Notes: generated from the sequence alone by a model not told the origin. A stretch of DNA of 64,000 bases from Rhynchospora pubera (GCA_028095005.1 CM051463.1:60488251-60552250), one strand, 5' to 3'; counted from the stretch's first letter, positions 24,488-38,880 are shown. Numbers and translations are program-made.

Positions 24488-25445
24488 GAGGAATGATATA
24501 CTATACTCTGGAGTATTGAGTCCTCATACACTGAATTTCTGAGCCTTTGGATCGCTTTAAAAATTGTGCACCAGATTTAGATGAGTGGATCGGATTATGG
24601 CGCTGATTGCTATTCGATTCTCCGTTTCCATTAAAATTTTTGTCTCCTTCTATTTAATTCTCCGTTCGCACCTCTCTTTGCACTCATGGTCTCATCTCCG
24701 TTTGCACCAAATTGAACACCAAAACTCTTATTTGCACGATTCTCTCTCTCGTAGTTTGTACTTTCATCACTTCACTCTGCGCGCTTCTCTCTTAGGATTT
24801 GCCAACTTGAGCTCGCACATCTTAACACACCTAGACGATTGTTCTATTTTTGGTCGCACATCATACCCTTTCTCTGATATATATGTACGCTAAAAGTTAG
24901 AACTTCCATAACAATGAAAAGAAGGCAAGAATCTTTGATTTGAGACATTTAATATCGCAAATGAATAAAAAAAATAAACAAAGGTATCTTTTCTCGCTTG
25001 TTAATTTGGACCTTCGCCCCTTTCTATTGTTGGTTTCGCCTCCACTGGTGTCAAACTGTCAATCGATGAATCCAAGGAGCACAGAGCTCTAGAAGTGAGG
25101 AAAGGTCGACAAAGGAGTGAAGGAGAGAGAAAGGTGTTGATGCGATGTAAGAGAGAATTGCGAGATGAAGTGGGGGAAAGCGAGAGTTACTGAGGCGGTA
25201 GAGGTGACAGAGGCTGTCAAGGTTTTCCTTTTTTTTTGTTTGAAGGACAGAGAATCTTCAGACAGAGGATTCAACAGAAGACGGAAAATTTTAATGAAAC
25301 AGAGAAAACGGAGAAAACAGAGAGCCTCTAGCGCCTCTATCGCAGCCTTTCATCAAAATCTTACCACGAAAATTAGAGTGATCCGACAGTAGAAAAAATC
25401 AGTGTATGGGGCATGTATACACCAGAGTGTAGTATATCATTTCTC
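24488..25445. mobile_element. TIR element inserted in the satellite (958 bp)
   Basis: The ends GAGGAATGATATACTA and TAGTATATCATTTCTC form inverted repeats, with weaker pairing continuing for about 60-70 bases (shared phrases CTCTGG, CATACACTGA, GGATC). Satellite flanks are TTATA on both sides (two extra bases on the left). The interior is not satellite; its open frames have no recognised domain. The superfamily is not clear. Confidence 0.8.
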
Positions 25446-28400
25446 TTATAAAGAGCTTAATTATAGATCATTATGATCAAATGACTTAAATAAATGCAAA
25501 ATTGCTTGAAATGCTCAAATATACTCAGAATCTTTAAAATCTACACATTATGTGCGTAATTACAATATATAATGCAATCGTTTAGACTAAGTGAGTTCAT
25601 AAACATATTCTTGACAATATAAAGATATTAAATATAGATGATTGTGATCAAACGATTTAAAATGAATGCAAAATTGATTGAAATGCATAAACATACTAAG
25701 AATCGGTAAAATCTGCACATTATGTGAATAATTATAATGTATACTCCAATCGTTTTGAATATGTGAGCTCATAAACATATTATAGACTATATGAAGAGCT
25801 TAAATATAGATTATTGTGATCAGATGACTTAAAATGAATGGAAAATCGATTGAAATGTTCAAAGAAAGTTATAATCTGTAAAATATGCACATTATGTGAA
25901 TAATTACAATGTATAATCCAATCGTTTTGAATAATTAAGCTCATAAAGATATTCTAGACTATATAAAGAGCATAAATATAGATTATTGTAATCAAATGAC
26001 TTAAAATGAATGTAAAATCTCTTCAAATGCTCAAATACACTCAGAATATGTAAAATCTGCACAATACGTGAATAATTACAATGTATAATCCAATCGTTTT
26101 GAATAATTGATCCCATAAAAATATTCTACACAATATGAAAAGCTTATATATAGATTATTGTGATCAAATGACTTAAAATTAATGCAAAATCGCTTGAAAT
26201 ATTCAAATATTCTCAGAATCTGTAAAATCTGCAAATTATGTGCGTAATTATAATGTATAATCCAATCGTTTTGAATAATTGAGTTCATAAACATATTCTA
26301 GACTATCTAAAAGGTTCAATATAGATTATTGACATCAAATGAATAAAAATGAATACAAAATCGCTTCAAATGCTCAAATATATTCAGAATCTGCAAAAGC
26401 TGCATATAATGTCAATAATTACATTGTACTATCCAATCGTTTTGAATAATTGAACTCATAATCATATTCTTGACTTTATAAAGAGCTTAATTATAGATTA
26501 TTGTGGTCAAATGACTTCAATAAATGCAAAATCACTTGAAATGCTCAAATATACTCAGAATCTTGAAAATCTACACATTATATGCGTAATTACAATGTAT
26601 AATGCAACTGTTTAGAATAAGTGAGTTCATAAACATATTCTTGACTATATAAAGATCTTAAATATAGATGATTGTGATCAAATGATTTAAAATAAATGCA
26701 AAATCGTTTGAAATGCTTAAATATACTAAGAATCTGTAAAATCTACACATTATGTGAATAATCACAATGTATAATCCAATCGTTTTGAATTTGTGAGCTC
26801 ATAAACATATTCTAGACTATATCAAGAGCTTAAATATAGATTATTATGATCAGATGACTCAAAATGAATGGAAAATCGATTGAAATGTTCAAAGAAATTT
26901 AGAATCTGTAAAATATGCGCATTATGTGAATAATGACAATATTTAATCCAATCGTTTTGATTGATTCAGCTCATAAACATATTATAGACTATATAAAGAG
27001 AGCTTAAATAGAGATTATTTTGATCAAACAACATAAAATGAATGCAAGATCGCTTGAAATACTCCAATATACTCAGAATCTTTAAAATCTACAAATTATG
27101 TGCGTGATTACACTGTATAATTCAATCGTTTTGAATAACTTAGTTTAGAAACATATTATAAACGATATAAACAACATAAATATAGATTACTGTGGTCAAA
27201 TGACTTAAAATTAATACAAAATTGTTTGAAATGCTCAAATAAACTCAGAAATTGTAAAATCCGTATATTATGTGAATAATTACAATGTGTAAACCAATCG
27301 TTTAAAATAAGTGAGTTCATAAACATATTCTAAACTATATAAAGAGGTTAAATATAGATTATTGTAATCAAATGACTTAAAATGAATGCAAAATCGCTTA
27401 AAATGCTCAAATATACTAAGAATTTGTCAAATCTGCACATTATGAGAATAATTACATTGTATAAACCATTATATCTTAATAATTGACCTCATGAACTTAT
27501 TCAAGACTATATAAAGAGCATAAATATAGATTGTTGTGATCAAATTACTTAAAATGAATGCAAAATTGCTTCAAATCCTCAAATATACTCAGAATCTGTA
27601 AAATCTGGACAATATGTGAATAATTACAATGTACAATCCAATCGTTTTGAATAATTGAGCTCATAAACATATTATACACAATATAAAGAGTTTAAATATA
27701 GATTATTGTGATCAAATGATTTAAAGTTAATGCAAAATCGTTTGAAATGCTCAAATATACTCAGAATCTTTAAAATCTGAACATTATTTGCATAATTACA
27801 ATTTATAATTCAATCGTTTTGAATAAGTGATATCATCAACATATGATAGACTATATAAAGAGCTTTAATATACATTATTGTGATCAAATCACTTAAAATG
27901 AATGCAAAAGCGCTTGAAATGCTCAAATATAGTCGGAATCTGGAAACTCTGTATATTATGTGAATAATTTCATTGTACAATCCAATCATTTTTTAGCTCA
28001 TAAATATATTCTAGACTTTTTAAAGAGCTTAGTAATAGATTATTGTGATCAAATGACTTAAAATAAATGCAAAATCTCTTAAAATTTTCGAATATACTTA
28101 GAATTTGTAAAATCTGCACAATATGTGAATAATTACTATGTATAAACCAATCTTTCTTAATAATTGACCTCATAAACATATTCTAAACTATATAAAGATC
28201 ATAAATATATATTACTGTGGTCAAATGACTTAAAAAATGAATAGGAAATCGTTTGAATGCTCAAATAAACTCAGAAATTGTAAAATCCGTATATTATGTG
28301 AATAATTACAATGTCTAATCCAATCGTTTTAAATATGTGAGCTCATAAACATATTATAGACTATATAAATAGTTTAAATATAGATTATGTCATCAAATAA

Positions 28401-31400
28401 CTTAAAATGAATGCAAAATCGCTTAAATGACAATATATACACAGAATTTGTAAAATCTGCAAATTATGTGTTTAATTACAATGTAAAATCCAATCATTTT
28501 GAATAAGTGTGTTCATAAATAAATTCTAAACTATATAATGATCATAAATATAGATGATTTTGATCAAATGATTTAAAAATTAAAATGAATGGAAAATCGT
28601 TTGAAATGCTCAAATATACACAGAATCTTTCAAATCTGCACATTATGTGCATAATTAGAATGTATAATCCAATCGTTTTGAATTGGTGAGCTCGTAAACA
28701 TACTTTATACTATATAAAGAGCATCAATATAGATTATTGTGAACAAATGACTTAAAATGAATTCAAAATCGCTTGAAATGCTCAAATATACTAAGAATCT
28801 GTAAAATCTGCAAATTATGTGAATAATTACAATTTATAATCCAATCGTTTTGATTAAGTGAGTTCATAAAAATATTCTAGACTATATAAAGAGCATAAAC
28901 ATAGATTATTGTCTACAAATGACTTAAAGTGAATACAAAATCGTTTGAAATATCCAAATATACACAGAATCTTTAAAATTTGCACATTATTTGTGTAATT
29001 ACAATAAATAATCCTATCGTTTAAAATGAGTGTCCTCGTAAACAAATTCTTGCCTATGTAAAGAGCTTAAATATATACATTATCGTGAACAAATGTCTCA
29101 AATTGAATGCAAAAATCGCTTGAAATGCTCAAATATACTCAGAATCTATAAATTTTGCACATTACAGTGTATAATCCAATCTTTTTGAATAAGTGAGTTC
29201 ATAAACATATTCTAGACTATATAAAGAGGTTAAATATAGATTATTGTGATCAGATGACTCAAAATGAATGTAAAATCGTTTGAAATGTAAAAAAATATTC
29301 TCAGAATCTGTAAAATCTGCACATTTGTTGGTAATTACAATGTATAATCCAATTGTTCTGAATAATTGAGTTTATAAACATATTCTAGACTATATAAAGA
29401 GGCAAAATGTAGATTTTGAGATCAAAGGAATTAAAACTAATGCAAAATAGTCTTAAATGCTCAAATATACTCAGAATCTTTCAAATCTGCACATTATATG
29501 CATAATTACAATGTATAATCCAGTCGTTTTGAGTAATTTATATCCTAAACATATTCTAGATAAAATAATGAGCTTAAAAATACATTATTGTGATCAAATC
29601 ACTTAAAATGAATGCAAAATTGCTTGAAATGCTCAAATAAACTTAGAATCTGTAAAATATGTGCATTATGTGAATAATTACAATGTATAATCCAATTGTT
29701 TTGAATAATTTAGCTTGTAAACATATTCTAAACTATATAAAGATGTTAAATATAGAATATTGTCATCAAATAACTTAAGATGAATGCAAAATCAATTGAA
29801 ATACTCAAATAAACTTAGAATCTATAAAATAAGCAAATTATGTGAATAATTACAATATACAATCCAATCGTTTTGAATAAATTGAGCTTACAAACATATT
29901 TTAGACTATTTAAATAGCTTAAATATAGATTATTGTGATAAAATAACTTAAAAATGAATGCAAAATCACTTGAAGTGCTTCAATATACTCAGAATCTTTA
30001 AAATATTCAGATCATTTGCGCAATTACAATGTATAATCCAATTGTTTTGAATAACTTAGTTTAGAAACATATTCTAAACTATATAAAGATCATTAATATA
30101 GATTACTGTGGTCAAATGACTTATAAAGAATACAGAATCGTTTTAAATGCTCAAATATACTCAGAAATTGTAAAATTCGTATATTATGTGAATAATTACA
30201 ATGTATAATCCAATCATTTGGAATAAGTGAGTTTTTAAATATATTTTTGATCATATAAAGAGCTTAAATATAGATTATTGTGATCAAATGACTTAAAATG
30301 AATGCAAAATCACTTCAAATCCTCAAATATACTTAGAATTTGTCAAATCTGCACATTATGTGAATAATTACAATGTATAATCCAATCATTTTGAATAATT
30401 GAGCTCATAAACAAATTCTAAACAATATATAAAGAGTTTAAATATAGATTATTGTGATCAAATGACTTAAAATTAATGCAAAATCGATTGAAATGCTCAA
30501 ATATACTCAGATTCTTTCAAATCTGAATATTATGTGCATAATTACAATGTTTAATCCAATTGTTTTGAATAAGTGATATCATAAACATATTCTAGACTAT
30601 ATAAAGAGCTTAAATAAACTTTATTTTGATCAAATGACGTAAAATGAATGCAAAATCACTTGAAATGTTAAAATATACTTAGAATCAGTAAAATCTGCAT
30701 ATTATGTGAATAATTACAATGTATAATCCAATCTTTCTTAATAATTGACCTCATAAACATATTCTAAACTATATAAAGAGCATAAATATAGATTATTATG
30801 ATCACATGACTTAAAATAAATGCAAAATCACTTCAAATGCTCATATATACTCAGAATCTGCTAAATCTGCACAATATACGAATAATTACAATGTATAATC
30901 CAATCATTTTGAATAATTGAGCTCATAAACAAATTATACACAATATAAAGAGCTTAAATATAGATTATTGTGATCAAATGACTTAAAATTAATGCAAAAT
31001 CGCTTGAAATGCTCAAATATACTAAGAATCTTTCAAATCTGAATATTATGTGCATAATTACAATGTATAATCTAATTGTTTGAATAAGTGATATCATAAA
31101 CATATTCTAGACTATATAAAGAGCTTAAATATATATTATTGTGATCAAATGACTTAAAATGAATGCAAAATCGCTTGAAATGCTAAAATATACTCAGAAT
31201 TTGTAAAATCTGCATATTATGTGAACAATTACAATGTACAATCCAATCGTTTTGAATAATTTAGCTCATAAACATATTCTAGACTTTATAAAGAGCTTAA
31301 TTATAGATTATTGTGATCGAATGAATTAAAATGAATGCAAAATCGCTTCAAATGCTCCAATATACTCAGAATCTTTAAAATCTTCACATCATGTGCGCAA

Positions 31401-34400
31401 TTACAATGTATAATCCAATCGTTTTGAATAACTTAGTTCAGAAACATATTCTAAACTATATAAAGATCATAAATATAGATTACTCTGGTCAAATGACTTA
31501 AAATGAATTCAAAATCATTTGAAATACTGAAATATACTCAGAAATTGTAAAATCCGTATATTAAGTGAATAATTACAATGTATAATCGTTTTGAATATGT
31601 GAGCTCATAAACATATTCTAGACTATATAAAGAGCTTAAATATAGATTATTGTCATCAAATAACTTAAAATAAATGCAAAATCGCTTCAAATGCCAAAAT
31701 ATACACAGAATTTGTAAAATCTGGAAATCATGTGTGTATACAATGTATAATCCAATCATTTTGAATAAGTGTGTTCATAAATAAATTCTATACTATATAA
31801 GAACATAAATATAGATGATTATTATTAAATGATTTAAATTGAATGGAAAATCGTTTGAAAAGATCAAATATACTCAGAATCTGTATATTATGCACATTAC
31901 GTGAATAATTACAATGTATAACCAAATCATTTTGAATTATGAGCTCACAAACATATTCTAGACTCCATAAAGAGCTTAAATATAGATTGTTGTGATAAAA
32001 AACTTAAAATGAGAGCAAAATCTCTTAAAATCCTAAAATATACTCAGAATCTGTAAAATCTGCACATCATGTGAATACTTACAATGTATAAAACCAATCT
32101 TTTTGAATAATTGGCCGCATAAACATAATCTAGACTATACAAAGAATATATATAAATTATTGTCATCAAATGAGTTAAAATGAATGCAAAATCGCTTAAA
32201 ATGCTCAAATATACTTAGAATTTGTAAAATCTGCACATCATGTAAATAATTACAATTTATAAACCAATCTTTTTGAATGACTGACCACATAAACATATTC
32301 TAGACTATATAAAGAGCAGAAATATAGATTATTGTGATTGAATGAGTTAAAATGAATGCAAGATCGATTGAAATGCTCAAATATACTCAAAATCTTTAAA
32401 ATCTGCATATTATATTCGTAATTACAACGTATAATCAAATTGTTTCGTAGAAAAAAAAATTTAGACTATATTAAAATCATAAAAATAGTTTATTGTGATC
32501 AAATGACTTAAAATGAATGCAAAATAGTTTGAAATGTTCAAATATACTCAGAATAAGTTATATCATAAACATATTCTAGACAAAACAAAGAGCTTAAATA
32601 TATATTATTGTATTCAAATCATTTAAAACGAATGCGAAATCGCTTCAAATAACATCATAATCTTTAAAATATGCACATAATGTCAAAATTACAATGTATA
32701 ATACAATGCTTTTGAATAAGTGAGTTCGTAAACATATTCTAGACTATATAAAGAGCATCAATATAGATTATTGTGATCAAATAACTAAAAATGAATTCAA
32801 AATTGCTTAAAATGCTCAAATATACTCAGAATCTGTAAAATCTGCAAATTATGTGAATAATTATAATGTATAATCCAATCATTTTGAATAAATGAGTTCA
32901 TAAACATATTATAAACTATATAAAGAGTATAAATATAGATTATTGTCATCAAATAACTTAAAATGAATGCAAAATCGCATGAAATCCTTAAATATACTCG
33001 GAATCTGTAAAATCTGCAAATTATGTGAATAATTATAATGTATAATCCAATTGTTTTGAATAAATGGTTCATAAACATATTATAAACTATATAAAGAGTT
33101 TAAAAATAGATTATTGTGATCAAATGACTTAATATTAATGCAAAATCAGTTGAAATACTCAAATATACTCAGAATCTGTAAAATCTGCACATTATGTTTT
33201 TTAATTACAATGTAAAATATAATCATTTTGAATAAGTAATTTCATAAATATATTCTAGTCTATATAAAGAGCTTAAACATAGATTATTGTGTTCAAATGA
33301 CTTAAAATGAAAGTAGAATCATTTCAAATGCTCAAATAAACTCAGAATCAGTAAAATCTGCACATCATGTGCATAATTACAATGTATAATCCAATCGTTT
33401 TGAATAAGTGAGTTCATAAACATATTCTACACTATATAAAAAGCATAAATATAGCTTATTGTGATCAAATGACTTAAAATGAATGCAACATAGCTTGAAA
33501 TGCTCAAATATACATAGAATCTTTCAAATCTGCATATTATGTGCATAATTACAATGTATAATCCAAACGTTTTGAATAAGTTATATCATAAACATATTCT
33601 AGACAAAATAAAGAGCTTAAATATATATTATTGTGATCAAATCACTTAAAACGAATGCAAAATCGCGTGAAATCCTCAAATATACTCAGAATATTTAAAA
33701 TCTGCACATTATGTGATAAATTACAATGTATAATCCAATGCTTTTGAATAAATGAATTCGTAAACATATTCTAGATTATATAAAGAGCATTAATATAGAT
33801 TATTGTGATTAAATGACTTAAAATGAATTTAAAATCGTTTGAAATGCTCAAATCTACTCTGAATCTGTAAAATCTGCAAATTTTTTTAATAATTATTATT
33901 TATAATCCAATCATTTTGAATAAATGAGTTCATAAATATATTATAAACTATATAAAGAGCATAAATGTTGATTATTGTCATCAAATAACTTAAAATGAAT
34001 GAAAAATCACTTGAAATACTTAAATATATTCTGAATCTGTAAAATCTGCACATTATGTGAATAATTACGACGTGTAATCTAATCGTTTTGAATATGTGAG
34101 CTCATAAACATATTCTAGACTATATAAAGAGTTTAAATATAGATCATTGTCATCAAATAACTTAAAATGAATGCAACATCAATTGAAATGCTCAAATAAA
34201 CTTAGAATCTGTAAAATATGCACATTATGTGAATAATTACAATGTATAATCCAATCGTTTTGAATAATTGAGCTCATAAACATATTATAGATAATATAAA
34301 GGGTTTAAATATAGATTATTGTCATCAAATAATTTAAAATGAATGTAACATCAATTGAAATGCTCAAATAAACTTAGAATCTGCAAAATATGCACATTAT

Positions 34401-34757
34401 GTGAATAATTATAATGTATAATGCAATTGTTTTTAATAATTTAGCTCATAAACATATTCTAGACTATATAAAGAGCTTCAATGTGGATTGTTGAGATCAA
34501 AAGACTTAAAATGAGATCAAAATCGCTTAAAATGCTCAAATATACTCAGAATCTGTAAAATCTACACATTATGTGAATACTTACTACGTATAAACCAATC
34601 TTTTGATTAATTGACCGCTTAAAAATATTTTAGACTATATATATAGCATATATAGAGATTATGGAGATCAAATGACTTAAAATAAATGAAAAATCACTTA
34701 AAATTCTGAAACATACTAAAATCTGAAAAATCTGCATATTATGTGAATAATTACATT
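25446..34757. repeat. 172-bp satellite array, right block (~54 monomers)
   Basis: Continuation of the 172-bp array after the inserted element. Distinct monomer types recur in the same order in several places (for example the pair starting TTATATCATAAACATATTC near 32560 and 33576), which is higher-order structure. The array ends near 34757, where the next monomer phrase breaks off. Confidence 0.97.
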
Positions 34758-35018
34758 GGTTTGCACATAATAAAGAACTTTGTGCATCTATCCATGGTTG
34801 GTAAGAAAATGAGTTGTCTTGCCTTAAAAATTTTGAAATTAAATCGAAGGGTCAACGAAACTAAAATTTGCTCCCATATATATCATATAAATATACTAAG
34901 TGGTACAGAATAGCCAACCAAACGATAAAGTAACGGCATCAGTACTAAATGGACCTAAGAGTTCAATTTCTTTAAACAAAACTGAATCATATAATAAGAT
35001 TTGTAGGAAAGGTAATAA
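34758..35018. other. Satellite flank, no feature seen
   Basis: Single-copy-looking AT-rich DNA between the satellite edge and the Mutator-like element. The phrase TTTGTGCATCTA-CCATGG near 34780 is repeated near 36677, suggesting an older local duplication. Confidence 0.4.
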
Positions 35019-35027
35019 ATCCAAATT

Positions 35028-36103
35028 GAGTAAATTTTACGGGAGGTCACTGAACTTTGTATGTAATCCATATTTGGTCACTGAATTTTAATTTGTCCCT
35101 CCACAGCCACTGAACTTTCAAGTTGTCCGAATTTAGTCTTTATGTTAACATTCAGTTAGATCCCTAACGGTTGGGTGAAATTGGGGGCTTCCGATCAATT
35201 CCTTCATATTTTTTATTTATCTTCTTCTCAACCAAACGCATCTCTTTTTTTTTTTTCTTTGGAACGAGAAAACAGACTTGCCATGGCTCCACTTTTCCCT
35301 GCCTCGTCACCCGTCTTTGTTTGTCCGTGCTCTCTGCTATCATGGCTGCTCATCACCAAGGCCGTCGTGATCTCCTGCCTTCAAAAGACAGCTCTCCCTA
35401 TCCCAAATCCCTCATATTGTAGTGGGTCCCAGTTTCTAGTAGTCTTACAAAGCAACGTCCCTGATCTTTTGATATCACAATAGAAAAATAATTTAACTAA
35501 TGATTAGCGAAGAAATTAAATTCTATTTACTTTTATTAAGTTGTGTACAACAAGAAAATTAAAATAACAACCAAAAATTGAATGAACAGCATTTAAGGAG
35601 AGCACGATGTTTGATCCTGGTTAAGCTAAATGCCTTCTACTCATCGTGCCATTTGTAGTATCAATTTAACTTCATCTTAATACACAAATGCTAAGTTTCA
35701 CCAGAAGTGATCGGCAGAAATAACTACCTTCAAAAGGGAAGGAACAGGCTTGCATAATAATGAGTGGCCATGGTCCATGGATGGCAGAGAGCATGAAGAA
35801 ATAAAGACGGGTGATCAGGTGTCGTGGCTAGAAAAACAGGAGCCATGGCAAGTCTGTTTTTTCTTATTCCAAAGAAAGAAAAAAGAGAGGTGTGTTGGGT
35901 TGAGAAGAAGAGAAAGTAAAAAATATAAAGAATTGATCGAAAGCCCCTAACTTCACCCAACCGTTAGCGATCTAACACACTGTTAACAAAAGGACTAATT
36001 TTGGACAACTTGAAAGTTTAGTGGTTGTAGAGGGACAAATTAAAGTTCAGTGACCAAATTTGGATTACGTACAAAGTTCAGTGACCTCGCGAAAAATTTA
36101 CTC
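35028..36103. mobile_element. Mutator-like foldback element with ~370-bp TIRs
   Basis: Begins GAGTAAATTTTACG and ends with the inverse, flanked by a perfect 9-bp duplication ATCCAAATT (35019-35027 and 36104-36112), the size typical of Mutator transposases. The two ends pair for about 370 bases (35028-35395 with 35725-36103), including the GGTCACTGAACTTTG phrase common in plant Mutator-like TIRs. The loop of ~330 bases has no transposase. Open frames at 35171-35483 and 35730-35960 are the two copies of the TIR and not genes. Confidence 0.92.
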
Positions 36104-36112
36104 ATCCAAATT

Positions 36113-37110
36113 TCTAAAATAATAACAGCAAGAATATGGAAAATTATTGAATTTCAATCCTTAAATCTTCCTATCATAAAATAAAACACATGAGAAATCA
36201 CATCTTATAAATAGCATGACAAAATCAAATACAGTCTAAATTTCATTGGTTGGGACTAAAGAGTCAGGAGCCAGGAACACAATGCAACAACCCTGAATCA
36301 CACATAAAAATAAAGAATCACAAAGAGGATCGCCAAAAAATAATTCAACTATTGCTATTGCCAAGTCAAGTATTTGGATTTTTATTTTATTTTTTAATTT
36401 CCAATTCGATATGGTGTTCAGTTGGAGGGGTGTGAGGGGCTGATGAATTGTGTGTGCCAAGTGGACTTTATTTATTATTATTATTTTTATTATTTTTATT
36501 TTTTTATTTCTATTTTTTTGGTGGGGGATCTCTCATGAAAAAAAACGAAAACACCCACAAAAAATTTGAGGCGTAAAATAAAAACAAAGACCTAGCTACA
36601 AAAATAAATAGAAAAATGCGAAAAAATGTAAAAAAAAAAATAGGTAAAAACTTGCCTTGTTATAGTCAATCGAGTGAGATTTGTGCATCTAGCCATGGAT
36701 CGCAAGAAACAAATCTGTCTCGACTTGAATTTCTACATGAGGCGACAGAGAGAGGAGAACTCGCATAGGAGGCGATGGAGAGAAAGAGCCACTGAGACTG
36801 AGAACCACCCGAAAAAGGCTATGGAAGAGGTAGAGAGATGATGGAGAGGGGCGATGAAGAGAGATGGGCGCCATCAGGTAAAAGAGAAATGGGGTAAAAC
36901 CTATTCCAAGGAAGATAGATGTAAAGAGACCATGGATGAGTGGAAAAATCATAATACACGATGGCAAATGTTGCCATCGTGTATTATGAAGTAACGGGTC
37001 TTCACCGGTCTAGTATAATCTGACAGATACAAAGGTACATATGAATACGTCACAAAATATAGGCCGGTCTATATTTTTAAATTTCAATATGGGTGTTTAA
37101 TTAACTGAAC
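36113..37110. other. Non-coding stretch with a perfect 18-bp hairpin
   Basis: A-rich, with no supported gene. At 36950-36967 and 36971-36988 lies a perfect 18-bp inverted repeat (arms start CATAATACACGATGG) with a three-base loop ATG. A purine-rich stretch precedes it (36730-36900). Confidence 0.55.
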
Positions 37111-37114
37111 CAAT

Positions 37115-38880
37115 GTCAGGTTCATACATCGCAACTTTGCCACCAGTGATGTTCTTCATATTGATTAATAGTGAACAAATAAATACTATCTAATATTGAT
37201 TGTCTATTAGATAATAATAAATAATATGATAGAAATCACAAACCCTTACTTATGTATCTGGTAGAATTTAAATAGGAGGTACCACACGGTCCACACCTAA
37301 TAAAAAAAAATCAAACATACGGGTTAATCTTCAATCACCAGTTGTAGTAAAAGTCATAGAAATTCATTAAAATTCAAGGGCCTCCTTATGTCAGAACAGT
37401 TCGATTGTCCTTATAAATTTTAACTCTCGAAGAAAATGATAGTCTGCAAGAGGTTGAAGCAAAAATGCTCTTGCAATCGATGTTGCTTCCCTTAGTCCTA
37501 AGTTCCGATCTGAAATTGAAGGAAATACCAAGGAACAAAAAAATGTTATAAACCTTGCAAAAATATAGCCCAATCATACTTACCCTCAGTTCAGATTTGA
37601 AATTAAAAGATGAATAACGTAGACAAAAAAAAGGAAGAAGAAAAATTGCTCACAAAGTTTCACTTTTTACATATCCATTTCTTGTTATTGCTTATAACAA
37701 TAGCACTATTAATCGAAAAAATATTATATATAGCTCAAATACATAGTTTATTATTTTTTATCATACTCTTTTTTCAATGTTCATATTTATAACATTACTT
37801 ATCAACCCCTAATTTCTAATAGACTTCAAATCCAATAAAAATATATGTTATTAAACGAAAATATTATACAAATAAAAAAGAATGCAAACAGAAAAAAAAA
37901 TTAAGCAATCAAATTAGATGAATAAACACATGAATGGCGAGGCAAGGAAAATTGTACCTGACGACAATTGTAGTGTCACTAACATGAAGCCCATGATCTT
38001 GAACACCCACCTCTAAGTCAAAATATTTAAAATTGTAAAAAAATCACTGAACATAAAAAGAATAAATAACATTTGAAAATAGGAGTTTAATTTTGTAGAA
38101 AATGCATCACGACAGTCATCAAGGTCTACCATAATTACTTGTTAAATATGGTATAATCACTAAATCAGTTTCTGAAACCTTTGGTTCCTTATGCTTACAA
38201 CACTTGTTAAATATCCAGAAATTCACCATTGTAAACTAAGGCATGCACGTGCTAAGAAGGATTTCAATATGCAACAATGAAATCATTATTTTTAATTCAA
38301 ACTGATTAAAGAGTTCTCAGATATATAACTGTATTAATTCAAGTTAAATTGTAAGTGTTGATAACTAAACTGAGCACAATATCATGACTAATGCTAAAAA
38401 TAGTTAACGACTCAAAAAATCTGTTTTTCTGAATCTACAGACTTAGTAATCAACAACAGTTTGTATACATCCCCCTGCAATTTCACAAATATTGGTTCAT
38501 ATTGATTGTTTCTCAAAATTAATATAAGAATAGAGCAACAGAGAGAGAAGGAAAGAGAGAGAGAAAGAGTACTGGAGTTTGGGATTGGAACGTGATTGGC
38601 GGAGTTGCAGATGGAGAGGTGACCGCTGTTGGGATTTGGAAGTGGATGGCTGAGGCGTGAAATTGGAGATGGGTAAGCAGCAGTTGAGTAAGATTTGATC
38701 GACAGTGGAGATGGAATAGAGAGGAGAGGGGATCCTTGACGTAAGCCTTGATGATGGGCTGGATGGCGGTGAGGTCGACACCAGAGCAAAAGGCTCGGAG
38801 AAACAATTGCTGAGGAACCGTAGTTGGGTCTACTGGAGGCATGCCTTCCTCCGTGCCCCTTCCTTCCGCTTCTGCCATAG
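37115..38880 (-). pseudogene. Gene-fragment-like blocks, not recognised
   Basis: Three exon-like blocks on the minus strand. 38878-38720 starts with ATG and encodes an acidic N-terminus followed by QQLFLRAFCSGVDLTAIQPI, then becomes low-complexity. 38017-37963 is bounded by AG and GT. 37512-37395 follows a CAG acceptor and reads EATSIARAFLLQPLADYH in one frame. The last block and its flanks (37115-37690) are about 75 percent identical by eye to 42385-43130. I do not recognise the parent gene. A captured and decaying gene in a Helitron fits, as does the wreck of a local gene duplicate. Confidence 0.4.

Noticed and set aside
17449..33078. Dozens of ~60-90 codon minus-strand open frames with similar sequence across the satellite
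   Set aside because: They are the same monomer read in the one open frame. The 172-bp period shifts the frame each unit and no frame spans more than about 1.6 monomers; similarity is due to repeat ancestry.
35171..35960. Frames with similar N-termini (MGE...GFRSI) on opposite strands
   Set aside because: They are the two inverted arms of the Mutator-like element, not related genes.
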